Shown here: piece after piece, positions 1 to 10,311 of the stretch
Position numbering within the stretch: the stretch's first letter is position 1
Layout: each line of letters begins with the position of its first letter
Source of the DNA: Caldilineaceae bacterium
GTDB lineage: Bacteria > Chloroflexota > Anaerolineae > Caldilineales > Caldilineaceae
Length of the DNA stretch: 64,000 bases
Reading direction: 5' to 3'
NCBI GenBank assembly: GCA_022824025.1
Contig: JAJEBF010000022.1
Location: 62,001-126,000 of the forward strand
Notes under the pieces: generated by a model
Databases searched by the model: none
What the model was told of the DNA's origin: nothing
What the model saw: the letters and a program-made list of their open reading frames with translations, nothing else
Translations under genes and position numbers: made by a program

Positions 1-2
1 GG

Positions 3-1784
3 AATCCATTCTCGCTTCTTTTCTACTCTCTGATCCCAGGCTTCGACCTGTTTCGCACGCCGGCCCGCTGGATGATGCTGTATACGCTGGGCATGGCTGT
101 GCTGGCAGGCGTCGGCACGGAGCGGATCTTTGGCCGCTTGGCAGCCGCCCGCGCCGCGAAACCGGGCACGCGCCGATTGGCAAGCGCGGTTGGCGCGGCG
201 CTTGTCACGGCGCTGGCGCTGGACCTGCTGCTGGCCGCGCGCGCCTTGCCGCACACACAGCCGACCGCGCCCCAGGCTGTGTACGACGTGCGGACCGCGT
301 CGGCCCATCTGCTGACAGAGCCGCAGCGGACGCTCCACCCGGCGGCTGCGGGGCGGCTGCTGAGCCTCAGCGATATCACGTTCGACCCGGGCGATATGCC
401 CGACTGGCGGCGCATCCTGCGAGGGGGCGCTCGCCCCCAGCTGAGCGAGGCCGCCTTCACCGAGTTTATCATCGCGCTCAAATCCCAGGAGATCCTGGCG
501 CCGAACCTCTCGCTTCTGCGGCGCATTCCCACGGTGGACGGATTCGACGGCGGGGTGCTTCCTCTGCAGCGGTACAACGCGTTTCTGTCGCTGCTGATTC
601 CGCCGGAGGAACTGGTGCCGGACGGCCGCGTGCGCGAGCAGCTGCAGACAGTGCCGCCCGCCAATATCCTCGAACTGATGGACGTTCGCTTTGTAATCAC
701 CGACAAAGTGCGCGATGTGTGGTTCAACGGTGTCTACTACGACCGCCAGTTCGGGGCGTTGCTGGCCGCAGATGGACAGGGCAACGCGGCCGGGGGCGGG
801 GCGGGGCTGGTTGTTGACGCGTGGCAGGATTTCGAGGCGACGGCAGTGGCAATCGTTGGGTTCGCGACATCCGGCGCGGAGGCTTCCCGGGCGGATGCGC
901 CCAATCGTCCCCTGGCCGAAGTGACGGCAGCGGCAAACGGGGACCGTTTCGCCATCGGCCGTTTGCTGACGGGCAGCCGGGCAGGCGCTCTCGTTGTGGA
1001 GGGGCCGGATCCGGTTGCATACACGGGCGCTGACGCGCCTGCCGTTTACCGCGAAGGGGAAGCAGGGCCAGTGGAGTATCTGGCCATTTTTGCGCTGCCG
1101 GAGGCTACCCGCCTGGACGCGCTGGAGATCACGCTGGCCGGGCGTTCCGATTCCGCCGGGTTGGCGGTGCAGGCGGTGACACTCATTGACGAACGCACCC
1201 AAACGTTTGTGCCGCTGCTTCCCAGCGACCGCGGCCGCTTTCGGCGAGTGCACAGCGGCGACGTAAAGATTTACGAGCGGCTCGGAGGCGCTGGGCGGGC
1301 CCAACTGGTCTGGTCGGCGCAGCCGGCGTCATCGGTTGACGAGGCGGCAAGATTGTTGCGCGCCCCCGATGCGACGGGGTCCCTTCGGGATACGGCAGTA
1401 GTGGAGGCCAGCGCCGGGACGGTGGCGGGCTGGGGGCTTGCAAGCCAGGACGACGCGCCTGGCGGCAGGGGGGCGGCGGAGATCGTTTCGTACGCGCCCG
1501 AACGGGTGGTCATCCGCGCGCGCGCTGAACGGCCGGCTTTGCTTGTTCTCAAGGATGCCTACTATCCCGGCTGGCAGGCCGAGGTCAACGGCGCGCCGGT
1601 CGAGATCGTTGCGACCAACGCGCTTTTTCGCGGGGTGCCTGTGCCGGCCGGGGAGAGCGAGACAGTATTTTCGTACGAGCCGGCGACGTGGCGGAACGGT
1701 CTGCGACTCAGCCTCGCGGGGGGCATTTTGTGGCTTCTGCTGGCCTGGTGGACGTTCGGCTCTTTAAGGGCAAGGAGACGTTGA
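3..1784 (+). CDS. Large membrane protein, YfhO-like, C-terminal part (5' end outside window)
   Basis: The reading frame is open from the first bases of the window, so the true start lies upstream; the ATG at 72 is internal. The readable part begins in a membrane segment with the phrase FDLFRTPARWMM, seen in large YfhO-like membrane proteins of Chloroflexota, has further hydrophobic segments at about residues 30-80, a long extracytoplasmic domain, and a final membrane helix (SLAGGILWLLLAWW) followed by a basic tail. The phrase VLKDAYYPGWQAEVNG near the C-terminus is typical of the beta-rich end of this family. YfhO-type proteins are associated with glycosylation of cell-surface polymers, but the substrate here is unknown. 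Family call is by recognition of these phrases, not by a search. Confidence 0.65.
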   Translation, partial: NPFSLLFYSLIPGFDLFRTPARWMMLYTLGMAVLAGVGTERIFGRLAAARAAKPGTRRLASAVGAALVTALALDLLLAARALPHTQPTAPQAVYDVRTASAHLLTEPQRTLHPAAAGRLLSLSDITFDPGDMPDWRRILRGGARPQLSEAAFTEFIIALKSQEILAPNLSLLRRIPTVDGFDGGVLPLQRYNAFLSLLIPPEELVPDGRVREQLQTVPPANILELMDVRFVITDKVRDVWFNGVYYDRQFGALLAADGQGNAAGGGAGLVVDAWQDFEATAVAIVGFATSGAEASRADAPNRPLAEVTAAANGDRFAIGRLLTGSRAGALVVEGPDPVAYTGADAPAVYREGEAGPVEYLAIFALPEATRLDALEITLAGRSDSAGLAVQAVTLIDERTQTFVPLLPSDRGRFRRVHSGDVKIYERLGGAGRAQLVWSAQPASSVDEAARLLRAPDATGSLRDTAVVEASAGTVAGWGLASQDDAPGGRGAAEIVSYAPERVVIRARAERPALLVLKDAYYPGWQAEVNGAPVEIVATNALFRGVPVPAGESETVFSYEPATWRNGLRLSLAGGILWLLLAWWTFGSLRARRR

Positions 1785-1793
1785 GCATTTTGC

Positions 1794-1823
1794 TTCGCGG
1801 GGCTATGCGCTGTGATGTATAAT
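1794..1823 (+). promoter_or_regulatory. Possible promoter for amaP-scpB
   Basis: A perfect TATAAT lies at 1818-1823, 85 bases upstream of the AmaP start. The -35 region (around 1794-1799, TTCGCG) is a poor match, so the call rests on the -10 alone and on its position in the gap after the preceding gene. Confidence 0.3.
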
Positions 1824-1908
1824 CGAAGGACGGGAATCTCCATTGCAGCGCTTGAATTCGGGAGATGGCTGACGCTCATCCGTTGACGGCAATCCGGTAA
1901 ACGGACGG

Positions 1909-2514
1909 ATGGGAACCAGAAGCGGGGTTTCAGGCTCGAGAGCGGACGTGATAAACGTATTCAATCGCATCGTCGTTGTAGCGCTTTGGCTGATATTGCT
2001 GGCAGCCGTAGGCTATACGACGGTCTATCCGGATAGGGCTCTCACTGCGGTCTTGGGAAGTTTGTCAATGGCCCGGGATTTTTTGCGCGTGCAGCAGCAG
2101 GCAAACAGCATGAATTTCCTGATCGGCCAGGTGGCGGCGGGCACGGTCGCGGTGCTCATTTTTGGCAGTCTGCTGTGGTTGGAACTGTGGCCTCACCGGC
2201 AGCGCGGGGTGCGTATGAAGACGATGAAGGGCAGCTCGGTGGAGTTGGATACTGACAGTATCGCGCGCCGGCTGTCGTGGCACCTGGACCAGCTTGCCGA
2301 TGTGATTACGGTGCTGCCGGATGTGAAGTCCCGCGGCAATGCGGTAGACATCGAACTGGAGGTCGAGACCGCGCCCGACATCGACGTGCCGATGAAGACG
2401 GACGAGGTGGTGGAGTCGACTCGGCACATCATAGAAGAGGATATGGGGCTGCGGCTTGGCAAGCTGGATGTGCGAATGCGTCATCTGCCTTTTGAGGATG
2501 AGTGGGAAGCGTGA
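1909..2514 (+). CDS. amaP: AmaP-like alkaline shock response membrane anchor protein
   Basis: A 201-residue protein with two membrane segments (about residues 17-39 and 68-90), a short loop between them, and a cytoplasmic C-terminal domain ending in a beta-alpha pattern ([16 protein letters not shown]). This is the architecture of AmaP (DUF322-associated membrane anchor), which in Gram-positive relatives tethers Asp23-family proteins to the membrane. No Asp23 gene is visible beside it. The first 13 residues are not hydrophobic; a GTG at 1948 ([10 protein letters not shown]) is an equally plausible start. It overlaps scpB by a few bases, so the two are probably co-transcribed. Confidence 0.65.
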   Translation: MGTRSGVSGSRADVINVFNRIVVVALWLILLAAVGYTTVYPDRALTAVLGSLSMARDFLRVQQQANSMNFLIGQVAAGTVAVLIFGSLLWLELWPHRQRGVRMKTMKGSSVELDTDSIARRLSWHLDQLADVITVLPDVKSRGNAVDIELEVETAPDIDVPMKTDEVVESTRHIIEEDMGLRLGKLDVRMRHLPFEDEWEA

Positions 2515-3047
2515 AGTTGAGCGCCCTTTTGGAGAGCCTGCTATTCGTAGCGGGAGAGCCGGTGTCGCCGGCGCAGCTTGCCCAGGCGTCGGGCTTCCCT
2601 GAGGTTGAGGTGACCAAGGCGCTGGCCGCCTTGCAGGAGGACTATGAGGAGGAGAATCGGGGGCTGCGCCTGCAGCGCCGAGACGGGCGCGTGCTCCTCG
2701 TAACCAACCCCGCGGCCTCTCAGGTGGTGGAGGCGTTCCTCGAACTGGATCTGAGGGTTCAGTTCAGCGCGCCGGCACTTGAGACACTGGCTATCATCGC
2801 CTACCTCCATCCGGTGACGCGGGCGCAGGTGGAAGCGGTGCGCGGGGTCGATTGTTCAGGCGTGCTGCGCACCCTTGTTCAACAGGGCCTGGTGGAGGAG
2901 TTCGACCGCCTTGAAGGGCCAGGCCGGCCAATCCGTTACGCGATCACCGATCAGTTCATGCAGCATTTCGGCCTGACCAGTCTGGACGAGTTGCCGCCCC
3001 TGGAGACTGACGGGGAGGGGGCTCCGGCGGAGCTGGCCGATGCGTAG
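2502..3047 (+). CDS. scpB: Segregation and condensation protein B (ScpB)
   Basis: ScpB is the winged-helix kleisin-associated subunit that, with ScpA and SMC, forms the bacterial condensin acting in chromosome compaction and segregation. The sequence shows the family's N-terminus ([18 protein letters not shown]), the central [18 protein letters not shown] helix and the second winged helix ending in [16 protein letters not shown]. Length (181 residues) is normal. GTG at 2502 gives MGSVKLS; the GTG at 2511, overlapping the amaP stop as GTGA, gives the more usual MKLSALLE start, and either could be used. ScpA is not in the window. Confidence 0.93.
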   Translation: MGSVKLSALLESLLFVAGEPVSPAQLAQASGFPEVEVTKALAALQEDYEEENRGLRLQRRDGRVLLVTNPAASQVVEAFLELDLRVQFSAPALETLAIIAYLHPVTRAQVEAVRGVDCSGVLRTLVQQGLVEEFDRLEGPGRPIRYAITDQFMQHFGLTSLDELPPLETDGEGAPAELADA

Positions 3048-3132
3048 AGCCCCTGTTGACCGGCCAGGCGCGGGCCCTTCGCGGGGTCTGTAGAGCCCCG
3101 GCGCGGCGTGGTCCAACGAGTTCGCAGACACT

Positions 3133-3564
3133 TCACCCGCTTGCGATTCCCATAAGTCGATCCGCAATCCAGTTTGGCACGCGCGTCATGCGGCCGTCGT
3201 CGTCGATGCAGGTGTGCCGCGTGCGGCCGTCGGCGTAGATGGCGCCGGTGCGCGGGTCGCGTATTTCGTACACGAACTCGAGCTGTCGGCTGCGCAGCCA
3301 CGCCAGCCGCGTGAGGACCCGGACGGCGTCGCCGAAGCGGATTGCGTTGCGGTAGCGGCACTGGAGGTCGGTTACGGCGAAGTTGTAGCCGGCGCCGGCG
3401 ATCTCGGTATAGGGCATCCCGGCCGCTTCCATCCACGCGATGCGCCCGGCTTCGAACCAGACGACATACTCGCTGTGGTGGACGACGCCCATCTGATCCG
3501 TTTCAGCGAAGCGGACGGTAATGTCGAGGGGAACAACGGGGTGTTCAGTCTTGTCCATCGGCAT
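3133..3564 (-). CDS. Acyl-CoA thioesterase, 4HBT/YbgC-type hotdog fold
   Basis: A 143-residue single hotdog domain. The motif RFAETDQMGVVHHSEYVVWFE (read as two halves, residues 18-28 and 29-38) contains the catalytic Asp23 and the conserved His pair of the YbgC/4-hydroxybenzoyl-CoA thioesterase family, followed by the family's DLQCRYRNAIRFGD and RTRHTCID strands. It hydrolyses acyl-CoA thioesters in the cytoplasm; the chain specificity cannot be read from sequence. Its start overlaps the 3' end of the neighbouring HepT-like gene by 20 bases, which suggests it is transcribed together with that pair. Confidence 0.88.
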   Translation of the reverse strand: MPMDKTEHPVVPLDITVRFAETDQMGVVHHSEYVVWFEAGRIAWMEAAGMPYTEIAGAGYNFAVTDLQCRYRNAIRFGDAVRVLTRLAWLRSRQLEFVYEIRDPRTGAIYADGRTRHTCIDDDGRMTRVPNWIADRLMGIASG

Positions 3565-4024
3565 CTGTCAGGGGATGGTCGATCCTGTGCGGGTTGGCCC
3601 GGATCCAACGCTGAAAGGCCGAGCGCATGGACGCCAGATCGCCCAAATCTTCGACGCAGACTTGATAAAGTTCTGCCGGGCAGACTTCATGGTAGAGGTG
3701 GGTCAACCGGTCTCGGTAGCCTGCCATCTGCGCTAAGGTTTTTCCTTCGTCTTTGTCAAGGATGTCCCGTTCCGCCAGTCGGGCAGCGGTTTCTCTGTAG
3801 GATGCTGAAGGGATGCCAAACGCCTTGGCCAGAATATGGCGTCCGACATCAAATAGCGCTTCCAGAGCGCGGCGCAGACAGGACTCGGCTGTGTGGACAT
3901 TGCGGTTGTCGGCAAAGAAGGCGCCTTCGTCGTGCAGGGGCAACTGCTCGATCTGTCTGATCATCTGATCGAGCAATGCCAGCCGCTCGACAATGACGCG
4001 CCGGGAGAGAGTGGACGGGGTCAT
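3545..4024 (-). CDS. HepT-like toxin (HEPN domain, DUF86)
   Basis: A 159-residue all-helical protein with the HEPN ribonuclease motif R-x4-H-x-Y (R104, H109, Y111 in YRDRLTHLY), the hallmark of HepT toxins. In the studied HepT/MntA systems the MntA partner AMPylates a tyrosine of this motif to silence the toxin. The gene overlaps the upstream nucleotidyltransferase gene by four bases (ATGA), the classic arrangement of this module with antitoxin first. All key residues are present so it should be active. Confidence 0.85.
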   Translation of the reverse strand: MTPSTLSRRVIVERLALLDQMIRQIEQLPLHDEGAFFADNRNVHTAESCLRRALEALFDVGRHILAKAFGIPSASYRETAARLAERDILDKDEGKTLAQMAGYRDRLTHLYHEVCPAELYQVCVEDLGDLASMRSAFQRWIRANPHRIDHPLTDADGQD

Positions 4025-4488
4025 TTGGGCAGACCGAGGATCAGGCGGGCGCGCGCCTCCTCAAGAAAAGCAAGATCGCCCTCCTGCCGCAGGATGTAGA
4101 GGTCATAGTTATCGGCCGCGTACTGATTTTCGGCGTAGAGCCGTTCGCCGTGAACGGCTTCGGCGGCCAGAAAGGGGCCGGCGTTGTCAAGGTTGACAAG
4201 GTCGACGCGGTTCACGCCGAGCAGATCTTCCAGAGCGTGCCCCAGCGCCACCTCAGTTTTCCAGTTGAAGTCGGCAGCCGGCAGCGGTTTCGCGCCCAGA
4301 TCCACATCGGAGGGCCCGGGGACAAGGACGGCCTCCGGATCGTCCAACCATGCCAGCGTCTCCCTGGCGAGGCTGCCGAAACTGTAGAGGATGGCGACGC
4401 CGTGCCGCCGGCAGATCTCGGCCAGCGCGGCCCGTTTTCGATTCGGGACTGTCGCAAGCGGCGTGTGTTGATCGGATCGGTTACACAT
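4021..4488 (-). CDS. MntA-like minimal nucleotidyltransferase antitoxin
   Basis: A 155-residue protein of the DNA polymerase-beta-like minimal nucleotidyltransferase family. It has the GS motif (G38-S39 in YSFGSLARET) and the catalytic D-x-D (D61, D63 in SDVDLG). Members paired with HepT act as antitoxins by transferring AMP onto the toxin. The distance from GS to DxD is about 21 residues, roughly twice the usual spacing, because of an inserted LDDPEAVLVPGP segment. It is the first gene of the pair. Confidence 0.82.
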   Translation of the reverse strand: MCNRSDQHTPLATVPNRKRAALAEICRRHGVAILYSFGSLARETLAWLDDPEAVLVPGPSDVDLGAKPLPAADFNWKTEVALGHALEDLLGVNRVDLVNLDNAGPFLAAEAVHGERLYAENQYAADNYDLYILRQEGDLAFLEEARARLILGLPK

Positions 4489-4494
4489 CTGCCA

Positions 4495-5925
<1,431 letters not shown>

Positions 5926-6018
5926 GAATTCCTCCGCTTAAGCCAGCAGCCAGTGGCTGGGGAACACTGGTCACTGCAGATTGCTGAATGGTTGACTGAA
6001 TGCTGTTATGCGCCCCAG

Positions 6019-7302
6019 TTATGCGCCCCAGTTTTGCAGCCGGTCCACGATATCGGACAGGAAGGTGTCCGCGGCGAGCCCATCCAGGATACGATGGTCG
6101 AAGGCCAGGCTCAGGTAGCACATGGGGCGGATGGAGATCGAGTCGTCCGGGCTGGGCAGAAGCGGGTCGGCGGGCGCGCCGTCAGTTCTGGCGCCGCTGT
6201 TGACGACTGCGCGTTTGCTGATTTTGCCGACACCCAGGATGGCGGCCTGCGGCTGGTTGATGATCGGCGTGCCAAGGAGGCTGCCGCTCGTCCCATGGTT
6301 GGTGATGGTAAAGGTGCCGCCGCGCACTTCATCGGGTGACAGTTCGCCGCGGCGGGCCCGCTCGGCCAGATCGTTGACCGCGCGCGCCAGCCCAAGCAGA
6401 TTGAGTTCGTCGGCATCGCGGATGACGGGCACGACCAGCCCGTCGGGCACGGCTGCGGCGATGCCGATGTGGATACGCCGGCTCAGCATCAGACCCGCGT
6501 CGGTCCAGCGGCTGTTTACTGTGGGGCTGTCGCGCAGAGCGGCTGCGACCGCGGCCACGAAGTAGGGGGTGAAGGAGAGGCCGATTCCCTTCTGCGCGAG
6601 CGCCGCTTTGCGGGCCGCCCTGTGGCGCACGACAGCGGTCATATCAGCCTCGAAGATGGTCACCACGTGGGGGCTGGCGCGCACGCTGCGGCTCATATGT
6701 TCGGCGATCATGCGCCGCATGTTGGAGAGGGGTTGGAGAATCTCGTCCTCATCGGCAGCGTCGCCGGAAGCGGGACGCGCTGCCGGCGGCTGTCGATTGC
6801 GGGCGTCGATAAAGGCCAGCAAGTCCTTCTTGGTGACGCGGCCCTGGCGGCCGCTGCCCTGAACGTCGGCGAGGTCGATGTTGTGTTCGGCGCTGATGCG
6901 GGCGACGACAGGGCTGACGAAGGCGCGGCCTTCAGGCCTTGGGGCAGGCGCTGCGTCGGTTGGGGCAGAGGCGGCGGGTTCAGGCGAGACTGCTTCACGA
7001 CTCTGCGCGTTTTCCAAAGTCTCGTCAGCATCCTGGGGGAACGCCTGAATGTCTTTCTCTTCTCCCTGATCGCCAATGTAAGCGATGACGGAGCCAACCT
7101 GAACCGTTGTTCCTTCTGCCGCCAGGACTTTCAGCAGGACTCCGGCGGCAGGGGCGGGCACTTCAGTGTCGATTTTGTCGGTGGTGATGTCCAGCAGGGG
7201 TTCCTGCCTCTCCACCGTTTCGCCGGGCTGCTTGAGCCAGCGGGCGACCGTCCCTTCGAACACGGTTTCGCCCAGTTGGGGCATCTTGACTGGGGTTGGC
7301 AT
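6019..7302 (-). CDS. 2-oxoacid dehydrogenase E2 (dihydrolipoyl acyltransferase)
   Basis: A 427-residue E2 core enzyme. In order: one lipoyl domain (residues 3-78, lipoyl-lysine K43 in TDKIDTE), an acidic linker, a peripheral subunit-binding domain (SPVVARISAEHNIDL to KKDLLAFI, about 130-167), and the acyltransferase domain ending with FDHRILDGLAA, the DHRxxDG catalytic motif. Whether the complex uses pyruvate, 2-oxoglutarate or branched-chain acids cannot be decided because no E1 gene is adjacent. The starting ATG gives the canonical MPTPVKMPQLGETV. Confidence 0.92.
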   Translation of the reverse strand: MPTPVKMPQLGETVFEGTVARWLKQPGETVERQEPLLDITTDKIDTEVPAPAAGVLLKVLAAEGTTVQVGSVIAYIGDQGEEKDIQAFPQDADETLENAQSREAVSPEPAASAPTDAAPAPRPEGRAFVSPVVARISAEHNIDLADVQGSGRQGRVTKKDLLAFIDARNRQPPAARPASGDAADEDEILQPLSNMRRMIAEHMSRSVRASPHVVTIFEADMTAVVRHRAARKAALAQKGIGLSFTPYFVAAVAAALRDSPTVNSRWTDAGLMLSRRIHIGIAAAVPDGLVVPVIRDADELNLLGLARAVNDLAERARRGELSPDEVRGGTFTITNHGTSGSLLGTPIINQPQAAILGVGKISKRAVVNSGARTDGAPADPLLPSPDDSISIRPMCYLSLAFDHRILDGLAADTFLSDIVDRLQNWGA

Positions 7303-7377
7303 CTTTGGGGCTCCAGCTGCGGGGGCCAGCGGCCGGCGGCGCGCCGCCGGTTGCCGACACTGGCCACAGGTTGCTGT

Positions 7378-7761
7378 CTAGACCATGGGTGTTTGGCGCT
7401 GGACGAGCTGCACGGTTACCTGCCAGGGATCGCGCAGGAAGCAAAGCTTGTCACCGGAGGGGGTATCGTTGATCTCGCCGTCGGGCGCGGCGCCGGCCTG
7501 GATCAGGCGCTCGCGTTCGGACTCTATATCGTCCACGCTGAAGGCAAAGTGAAGGTTGAAGGCGTTGACCTGGGCGAAGTCGATGTGCTCGAATTCCTCA
7601 TTGCTGTACAGTTCCACCATGCTGCCGTTGTCGTCGTATACAAAGTTCATGTATGGAGGTACATCGCCGGAGGAGACGATACGCATTCCGAGGTGCTCCT
7701 GCCACCACTGCGCCTGTTCGCGGACGTTGGGTACGTTGATTGCAACGTGTTCAAGGTTCAT
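7378..7761 (-). CDS. VOC family protein (glyoxalase/dioxygenase fold)
   Basis: A 127-residue protein with two beta-alpha-beta-beta-beta modules: MNLEHVAINVPNVREQAQWW opens the first with a metal-binding-type His (H5), and NLHFAFSVDDIESERERL opens the second; CFLRDPWQVTVQLVQR closes it. These are the marks of the vicinal oxygen chelate superfamily, which includes glyoxalase I, fosfomycin resistance proteins and extradiol dioxygenases. Specific reaction unknown. It lies between the E2 gene and the sulfatase on the same strand. Confidence 0.85.
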   Translation of the reverse strand: MNLEHVAINVPNVREQAQWWQEHLGMRIVSSGDVPPYMNFVYDDNGSMVELYSNEEFEHIDFAQVNAFNLHFAFSVDDIESERERLIQAGAAPDGEINDTPSGDKLCFLRDPWQVTVQLVQRQTPMV

Positions 7762-7841
7762 TTTTTACTCCGTAAATTGGTGTTTGAGGCGATGGATATG
7801 GGTATGATTGTAACGTAAGTTGCGCCTGGCATTCGCAGGGT

Positions 7842-9398
7842 TCAGGCGCCGGCGATACGTTCGAAACGGGTTGGCTCCCTCTCCATCTCAGCCTGCGCAA
7901 AACGGTGCAGGAGTCTTGCTTTGATGTGGGCGCATGCGGGGTCATCCCATCGGTTGCAACGCTCCTCCGGATCGTCCTGCAGGTCGAACAGCTCGCCGTA
8001 TGAGTGCCCCCGGTAGAGGGTCAGTTTGTAGCGGTCATCGACCAAGGTGCGCAGGTGCAACGCGGTGGGCTGATGGCGGTTCTCGACCAGAACATGGTCG
8101 CGCACGCTGTCTGCCTCACCGGTCCAGACGGGGAGCTGGTCGGCGCCCTGCATCTGGCCGGGGATGTCGATGCCGGCCGCATGAAGAAAGGTGGGCGCGA
8201 GGTCGACAAGAGATTGGAGCGAGTTGTTGACCGCGCCGGCGGCGACGCGACCGGGCCAGCGCACGAGAAATGGCAGGCGGATCAGATCTTCGTAGTGGAA
8301 GGCCCCCTTGGCAATCAGCCCGTGCTGGCCGAGAAAATGGCCGTGGTCCGTGCTGAAGACGATGAGTGTATTGTCGGCGATGCCCAGCTGGTCCAATCTG
8401 TCGAGAATGCGTCCGATCTCGCGGTCCATCAGGCTGACCATGCCGTAGTAGACGGCCATGTTTTTGCGCAAGGCATCCGGCTCGATCAGATGGCTGTTGA
8501 AGCCATGATTGCCGTAGCCCGACTCCTGCCAGGCGGAGAAGTCCGGATTGCGTTGCTGCGTTTTGGCGAAGTGGGGCGGCATCGAGTCGAGCTCGCCCGG
8601 TTCGAGGCTGCCCGGCTGCATGGCAGCGGGATCGTACATGGAGGCCCACGGTTCCGGCACGAGGTAGGGCGGATGTGGATCGTGGAAGCTGCTCCAGAGA
8701 AAGAAGGGCTTGCCGTTCTCGACGCTGCGCTCGATTGCTGCGATAGTGCGTTCAGCGGTCCAGACGGAGTAGTGGCACGCCTCGGGCAGGTCCCAGGCAT
8801 GTTCGCGCTTGGGCGCGCTGGGGTCAGGCGGCCAGGTCTGGAAGTAATCCTGCCAGTTGGGCAGGCCGTTTTCCTCCATCCAGATGCCGTAGTGCTGGCC
8901 GGCGTGGGCTTCGTCGGCGTGGTTGCGGGCGACTTCGACATGTTGAAAGCCGTACCACGGGCCGTGAAATTCTCGCCAGAAGTCGAGGTCGCGCAGGGTG
9001 GGCTGGCATTCGAGGGAGGTTTGCTCCGGGCGCGAGGCAAGAGGCTGGAAGTGGGCCTTGCCGATCAGCGCGGTATCGTAGCCATTGGCGTGCAGCACGT
9101 CGCCGACGGTGGGGACATCTTCCGCCAGCTTGACGCCGATGGTCCAGCAGCCATGCCAGGCTGGGTATTGGCCGGTAATGATCGATGCGCGCGAGGGCGA
9201 GCAAACGGGATTGTTGCAGTAGGCGCGGTCGAAGCGGGCGCCTTCGCGGGCGAGACGGTCCAGGGCGGGCGTCCGGATCTGGGGATTGGTCGCGCCGAGG
9301 GTTGAGAAATGCTGCTGGTCGCTGGTGATCAGCAGAATGTTTGGATGTGCATTCTCTTCGCTGGTCGAGTTCGATTGGCGTGAAGTAGACACGTGCAT
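7842..9398 (-). CDS. Type I sulfatase
   Basis: A 518-residue alkaline-phosphatase-superfamily sulfatase. The N-terminal NILLITSDQQHFSTLG carries the metal-binding aspartate; C66-S-P-S-R in NPVCSPSRASIITGQYP is the signature whose cysteine is oxidised to formylglycine by a sulfatase-modifying enzyme; FSTDHGHFLGQHGL carries the distal metal ligands. It cleaves sulfate esters, perhaps from sulfated glycans or choline sulfate; substrate not readable. No signal peptide is evident, so it appears cytoplasmic. ATG at 9398 sits right next to AAGGTGG; a GTG six bases further in (9392) has better spacing. Confidence 0.93.
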   Translation of the reverse strand: MHVSTSRQSNSTSEENAHPNILLITSDQQHFSTLGATNPQIRTPALDRLAREGARFDRAYCNNPVCSPSRASIITGQYPAWHGCWTIGVKLAEDVPTVGDVLHANGYDTALIGKAHFQPLASRPEQTSLECQPTLRDLDFWREFHGPWYGFQHVEVARNHADEAHAGQHYGIWMEENGLPNWQDYFQTWPPDPSAPKREHAWDLPEACHYSVWTAERTIAAIERSVENGKPFFLWSSFHDPHPPYLVPEPWASMYDPAAMQPGSLEPGELDSMPPHFAKTQQRNPDFSAWQESGYGNHGFNSHLIEPDALRKNMAVYYGMVSLMDREIGRILDRLDQLGIADNTLIVFSTDHGHFLGQHGLIAKGAFHYEDLIRLPFLVRWPGRVAAGAVNNSLQSLVDLAPTFLHAAGIDIPGQMQGADQLPVWTGEADSVRDHVLVENRHQPTALHLRTLVDDRYKLTLYRGHSYGELFDLQDDPEERCNRWDDPACAHIKARLLHRFAQAEMEREPTRFERIAGA

Positions 9399-9717
9399 CC
9401 ACCTTGGAAATGGCTATCGCCTTTTGCTGGGAATCCTATCATAGGCTCCCCACGCGCGCTAGTCAGAGGTGTGTGTGCGTCCACCATGTCGTTGGGCGCA
9501 AAGTCGGTAGATCCGCGGCGCAAACAGTTCTGAAAACCGGGACGCGCCGGTCTGGAGGCCAGTTGCAGCAGGCGCCGCTGTGCTATACTGGTTGAGGTTG
9601 ACCCCCGTGACCGGCGACGAATGTTTCTGGGGCCACCGGGTTGTTGCTCCTGGTTCACGCTCGTTTTTCAACCTAACTCTTGACCATATAGACAGAACGA
9701 TATGGAGCGAGGCGAAG
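9399..9717. other. Intergenic region between divergent sulfatase and dinB
   Basis: About 320 bases with no convincing gene. A TATACT at 9584-9589 with TTGCAG at 9563-9568 could be a promoter toward the DinB gene, but the 15-base spacer is short. Nothing else was recognised. Confidence 0.4.
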
Positions 9718-10203
9718 ATGACACAGACCATTTTGGAAAGTGTGCAAATCCACTGGCAGGATCTGCGCGGGCGCACCTATGATCTGATGGATGTTCTGAC
9801 CGACGCTGATCTGAACGCCCGGCTTCCCTTTTCCGAATCCCAGAATATCCTTTACCAGTTTTACTGTATGCTGGGGACCCAGGAGAGCTGGCCGCCTGTG
9901 CTGTTGGAAGGACGGATGAGGGGTTGGGAGTGCAGCCTGGAACCTGCGCCCGCCGGCGAGGTGCTGCCGGTTGAACGCGTCCGGCTGAAGATGGAGGCGG
10001 CGGACACGGCCTTGCAGGAAGCTTTCGAGCAGGTGGAGTGGTTACGCGTTTTTGAGGATGGCGCGACGCCCCTGGCCGGTTACTACCGGCTGGTCGAACA
10101 TGAGGCGCATCACCACGGCCAGCTGATCAACCTGATTTACGCCAACAACCTGCCCATCCCCGAAAGTTGGGCGGATTCGTGGGCGCTTACGCGTGACGAA
10201 TAG
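9718..10203 (+). CDS. DinB-family protein
   Basis: A 161-residue four-helix protein of the DinB/YfiT-like metal-binding superfamily. The motif HEAHHHGQLINLIYAN near the C-terminus supplies the histidines of the metal site; another conserved region is the N-terminal LRGRTYDLMDVLTDADLNARLP. Many members are thiol transferases or have no known role. The frame is open farther upstream to 9580, but the ATG at 9718 is preceded by GAGCGAGG and begins the conserved domain, so that start was chosen. A strong terminator follows directly. Confidence 0.8.
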   Translation: MTQTILESVQIHWQDLRGRTYDLMDVLTDADLNARLPFSESQNILYQFYCMLGTQESWPPVLLEGRMRGWECSLEPAPAGEVLPVERVRLKMEAADTALQEAFEQVEWLRVFEDGATPLAGYYRLVEHEAHHHGQLINLIYANNLPIPESWADSWALTRDE

Positions 10204-10210
10204 ATTTTTG

Positions 10211-10249
10211 AGAGCGGCGGTTTCAATCGGAAACCGCCGCTCTTTTTTT
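10211..10249 (+). terminator. Rho-independent terminator after dinB
   Basis: A 13-bp perfect stem (AGAGCGGCGGTTT at 10211-10223, complement at 10231-10243) with a 7-base loop, followed by a run of seven T. It lies 8 bases after the DinB stop. There is no matching T run for the opposite strand, so it acts on the plus strand only. Confidence 0.95.
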
Positions 10250-10311
10250 GTGCGCAGCCTTTGTGCGGCGCCGCCTGTGAGCGCATCGTCGCAGTGGGCG
10301 CCAGAGATTCG

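Noticed and set aside
8004-9305. Long open frame on the plus strand (433 codons)
   Set aside because: Antisense to the sulfatase, whose CSPSR signature and metal motifs are on the minus strand.
9563-9589. Promoter TTGCAG...TATACT for dinB
   Set aside because: The 15-base spacer is too short for a confident call; mentioned only as a possibility.
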